Shown here one piece after another: positions 61,901 to 64,000 of a DNA stretch of 64,000 nucleotides (positions within the stretch are counted from its first letter, which is position 1; each line of letters begins with the position of its first letter). The position numbers and the translations under genes are program-made. This stretch comes from Paraphysoderma sedebokerense (Eukaryota > Blastocladiomycota > Physodermatomycetes > Physodermatales > Physodermataceae). The stretch covers positions 23,363 through 87,362 of the forward strand of contig JAHLJZ010000097.1 in assembly GCA_025602915.1 (NCBI GenBank), given 5' to 3'. Below the pieces are notes generated by a model. That model was not told the origin of the DNA. It did not search any database and saw only the letters and a list, made by a program, of their open reading frames with translations.

Positions 61901-62311
61901 AATCTGATATCTTTTCTTATATTTTATATTAGGCACACGGGACTTCAAGTAGTTCTCACCCAGACAGTACTTCTCATTTCGCTGATGCTTTACCTTAAAT
62001 ATAAACCGTACAATTATCCCATCCTTAATATCCTCGAAATAAGTTCCGCTGTATGCAGTGTCTTGGTACTCGGTTTAGGGCTTCCATTTCACGTGGATAG
62101 GGCTAAAATTTCAGGTCAAACTGGATTGATTATTGCTATGTTGTTTTTGATTTTCGCATTTATTTTTGCAGTAATATGTGCTTCTGTTTATGAAATCCAA
62201 AGCAAAGTGAGGGAGAGAGTGAAATCGTTTCGAGTTATGAAAAGAAACGGAGATGAGAATAATTACGAAAACGGGGGACGTAATAACAGAATGTCGGAGA
62301 TATTATTATGA
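55926..62311 (+). CDS. Giant multidomain membrane protein (receptor B), paralogue of receptor A
   Basis: About 19 exons: 55926-56314, 56394-56528, 56644-57569, 57632-57754, 57817-57954, 58024-58171, 58237-58501, 58563-58632 and 58682-58694 (uncertain), 58756-59564, 59628-60314, 60380-60439, 60531-60543, 60605-60738, 60800-60956, 61011-61082, 61140-61478, 61525-61863 and 61933-62311. This gives about 1,731 residues. Architecture matches receptor A: signal peptide (ILLFIILLVYCSFF), propeller-like region (FVLDDWFRLYFF, CCGNWFTSRNDKVAVL), IPT/TIG repeats (VPVIRDIQPTEGPSV), cadherin-like repeats (TTTYEDQFITIEL, MLDEDTNTSFVL, LTVYEDTDV), a Cys-rich part (GPICAACLDG, CGSCANKYYRL, CNPCPDDRT) and a C-terminal polytopic domain (IVVIVICLLIGTLMMFG, NILINFIQYILIL, VVGIPLYFSIMLYLLY, LYLKYKPYNYPIL). 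It ends in a short basic, Asn-rich cytoplasmic tail. Sequon-rich ectodomain. Ligand and function unknown. Confidence 0.75.
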
Positions 62312-62760
62312 AAGTGTCCTTGTAATCGATACCCAGGCAATTTATGCCTGTCGGATTTGCTTGATATCTTTAATTTAGGAGCTGATCAATTGTACCATAC
62401 TTGTGTAATTGTTATCTGTGCACTTTGAATATAAGTATCGCAGCCATTTGAAACGATGCAGGGTGTGTACTGTGCAGGTGTCAGATAGAACATTGACACA
62501 AGGAGCGCATACGCGGGCATGGGAGGCATCTACAATATATCCATAACCCCTCATAACCCGTATGTCGAAGAACTTATAATCCTATGTGCAGTTTCCAATA
62601 TCTATCCGCATGCACTGTATATTTCTCCATCCACATTCCCACATTCTCGAACTGCTCATTCTTCAATCCTCATGATATCCTCAATTCCTCATAGTAACCT
62701 CATTCCACATGATTAAAATTTATGACGGGCGGAGAGCTCCGCGGATTTGATGTTCCACTG
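62312..62760. other. Intergenic region flanking the transposon
   Basis: About 450 bp between receptor B and the putative transposon end. The stretch 62540-62710 repeats short CTCAT/CCACAT words. No gene seen. Confidence 0.45.
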
Positions 62761-62851
62761 CAGTGTTCTATTCCGGGACCACCGGATTAATTTCATTATT
62801 CCCGGCAATTCCCGGATGTCACGGGATTGATCCGGATTGGTTCCGGATTGT
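62761..62851. repeat. Putative hAT terminal/subterminal repeats
   Basis: Several copies of short CCGGATT/TTCCGG/CCCGG words are packed into about 90 bp (CCGGGACCACCGGATT, CCCGGCAATTCCCGG, ATCCGGATTGGTTCCGG). Clustered short repeats next to the terminus are typical transposase-binding sites of hAT elements. The function is inferred. Confidence 0.5.
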
Positions 62852-62956
62852 AAAAGGCTTCTTTTTTGTCAACTGCAACTGAAAATTGCAAGAAACTGAA
62901 TTAAGTAATACTATTAGCTCAAATCAACTAAGGATAACATATAATTCTAAATACTG

Positions 62957-64000
62957 TCACAAAAACTCTGCCGGTTTCGGCAAATCAACTCTAAAAAGCT
63001 GTCCCAACGCGATTTTGCAAGCTGGATCTACTGATGGATGCATGTTATTCCTCCAGCCGCGAATGTTCTGAGGGCTGTCCCAAGATACAGAGACCTCTAC
63101 CTCCTCATTCACTGAATCATCGGTATCAAGATTGGTAATCCTAGATTCTAGATCATAGAGTGCATCATCATCATCACTCTCTTCCTCTCCGTCCAACATT
63201 TCCATCCATTCATGTGATAAATTGGTCCATTCGTCGCTACTGACTCCCAGAAGATCATCTGAATTAGCGTCATCAGCTCCGTCTATATTGACCTGGGATG
63301 CATTTTCTGCATCATCACTTGGTCCCCATAATTTTTCAGCTTCCATTCGCAATAGCTCTTTCTGTCTTTTCCTCTCTGCGATGATTTTTGAATGCTCTTT
63401 TTGAACCTTCATTCGAATTTGAGTGATACCAACTAGCTTATCATTGCCTAAGCGATTACGACGATCATCTTGAATCCACTTAAAACTAGAAAACATCCGC
63501 TCAACTGCTGCCGAGGATATAGTGATAGAGAATATGCGGACAGCGAGGCGTGAAAGCTGTGGAACCACTTCTTTAACATGATTCCAGAACGCCAGGACTG
63601 GCTTTGTTTCGTACCGAGACCATTCTTCTCCATCAAAAATACCTTCATTGTCACGGTAAAGATTAAGCTGTCCCTCTAAATCTTCATCTCGCCCTGGCGA
63701 CTGACCAAAGAACATCTTGTAATAATTGTATGCCCATTTGCTGATGGTCGGCCTGTTAACAACAGCTGGATTCATTGGGTAGTTCTTTGAACGAGGATGC
63801 AAAAAATAAGCCAAAAGAAGAATAGGATGCTCCCATGTTTTCCATCGAGCTTCTATGCGAGCAACTATACCCAATCGGATGTCAATGGGGATATCTTGAA
63901 TGTAGCGAGGAAAGGGTTGTTGCGTGAAAAGTTGGATAATGCGTCCATAGTAATACACGACATGATAGAGCCGTGCCGAGTTCTTCTGCAATGTGTTGAG
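62957..64000 (-). CDS. hAT transposase, C-terminal part (5' truncated by window edge)
   Basis: The frame is open from the right window edge to the stop at 62957 (about 347 residues). It shows the RNase H-like C-terminal part of hAT transposases: IARIEARWKTWEHPILLLAY, NYYKMFFGQSP, PVLAFWNHVKEVVPQLSRLA and the hATC dimerisation motif SSAAVERMFSSFKWIQ, DRRNRLGNDKLVGI. The tail is acidic. The catalytic Asp residues and the BED zinc finger lie outside the window. The frame shows no breaks in this part, so the copy may be recent. Confidence 0.85.
   Translation of the reverse strand, partial: LNTLQKNSARLYHVVYYYGRIIQLFTQQPFPRYIQDIPIDIRLGIVARIEARWKTWEHPILLLAYFLHPRSKNYPMNPAVVNRPTISKWAYNYYKMFFGQSPGRDEDLEGQLNLYRDNEGIFDGEEWSRYETKPVLAFWNHVKEVVPQLSRLAVRIFSITISSAAVERMFSSFKWIQDDRRNRLGNDKLVGITQIRMKVQKEHSKIIAERKRQKELLRMEAEKLWGPSDDAENASQVNIDGADDANSDDLLGVSSDEWTNLSHEWMEMLDGEEESDDDDALYDLESRITNLDTDDSVNEEVEVSVSWDSPQNIRGWRNNMHPSVDPACKIALGQLFRVDLPKPAEFL

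Larger units (their letters stand above)
62761..64000 (-). mobile_element. hAT-family DNA transposon, one end, partial
   Basis: Starts at a CAGTG terminus (62761), a form used by many hAT inverted repeats, just outside which TTCCACTG (62753-62760) could be the 8-bp target duplication. Inside is a transposase on the minus strand that runs off the window. The second terminus is not visible, so the inverted repeat and the duplication cannot be confirmed. Confidence 0.6.

Overview
The window is nuclear DNA of an intron-rich, gene-dense, zoosporic (flagellated) early-diverging fungus, probably a chytrid or blastoclad relative. This is inferred from gene content. A TUP1 corepressor and a HAL/NPR-type kinase point to Fungi. 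A CatSper2-type sperm/zoospore Ca2+ channel, the IFT-dynein intermediate chain WDR34/DYNC2I2, a P2X receptor, BRCC36 and the minor-spliceosome factor RBM48 are usually missing from Dikarya. Introns are short (about 35-130 nt) and mostly GT-AG. Many genes are split into exons too small to appear as long open frames, so I rebuilt gene models by hand. The exon phases close to a multiple of three in every complete model where I give an exon list.

Layout: 1-5.3 kb holds the 3' end of ALG12 (+), converging on RBM48 (-), then BRCC36 (-) and ubiquitin-RPS27A (-). 6.4-10.4 kb holds a secreted Gly/Pro/Ala repeat protein (+) and a 14-exon CatSper2 gene (+). 10.5-16 kb holds ATP11 (-), an unidentified 589-residue protein (-), a DUF2462/UPF0390 protein (+) and RNA polymerase III subunit RPC6 (-). 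16-23 kb is sparser: coding-like debris, a secreted protein of unknown function (-), URA6 with a mitochondrial-type N-terminus (-), and about 2 kb without a recognisable gene. 23-31.7 kb holds a cyclin-like protein (+), P2X (-), WDR34 (+) and VPS29 (-). 33-35.6 kb is a protein kinase (+).

36-62.3 kb is framed by two head-to-head paralogous giant membrane proteins: receptor A (-, 36.0-42.6 kb) and receptor B (+, 55.9-62.3 kb). Each has a signal peptide, a propeller-like N-terminus, IPT/TIG repeats, cadherin-like repeats, a Cys-rich segment and a polytopic C-terminal domain. Between them lie an F-box protein (-), a domesticated integrase-fold protein that has lost catalytic residues (-), a short-chain dehydrogenase (+) and TUP1 (+). 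The right edge carries the terminus of a hAT DNA transposon whose transposase runs off the window.

How the genes relate: CatSper2, P2X and WDR34 would all act at or near the zoospore flagellum or plasma membrane (Ca2+ entry and ciliary transport), but they are separate transcription units and I see no operon-like linkage. The rest are housekeeping: N-glycosylation, splicing, ubiquitin, ribosome, Pol III, ATP synthase assembly, pyrimidine nucleotides and retromer. The most novel material is the receptor A/B pair, the fungal CatSper2 and the pseudo-integrase.
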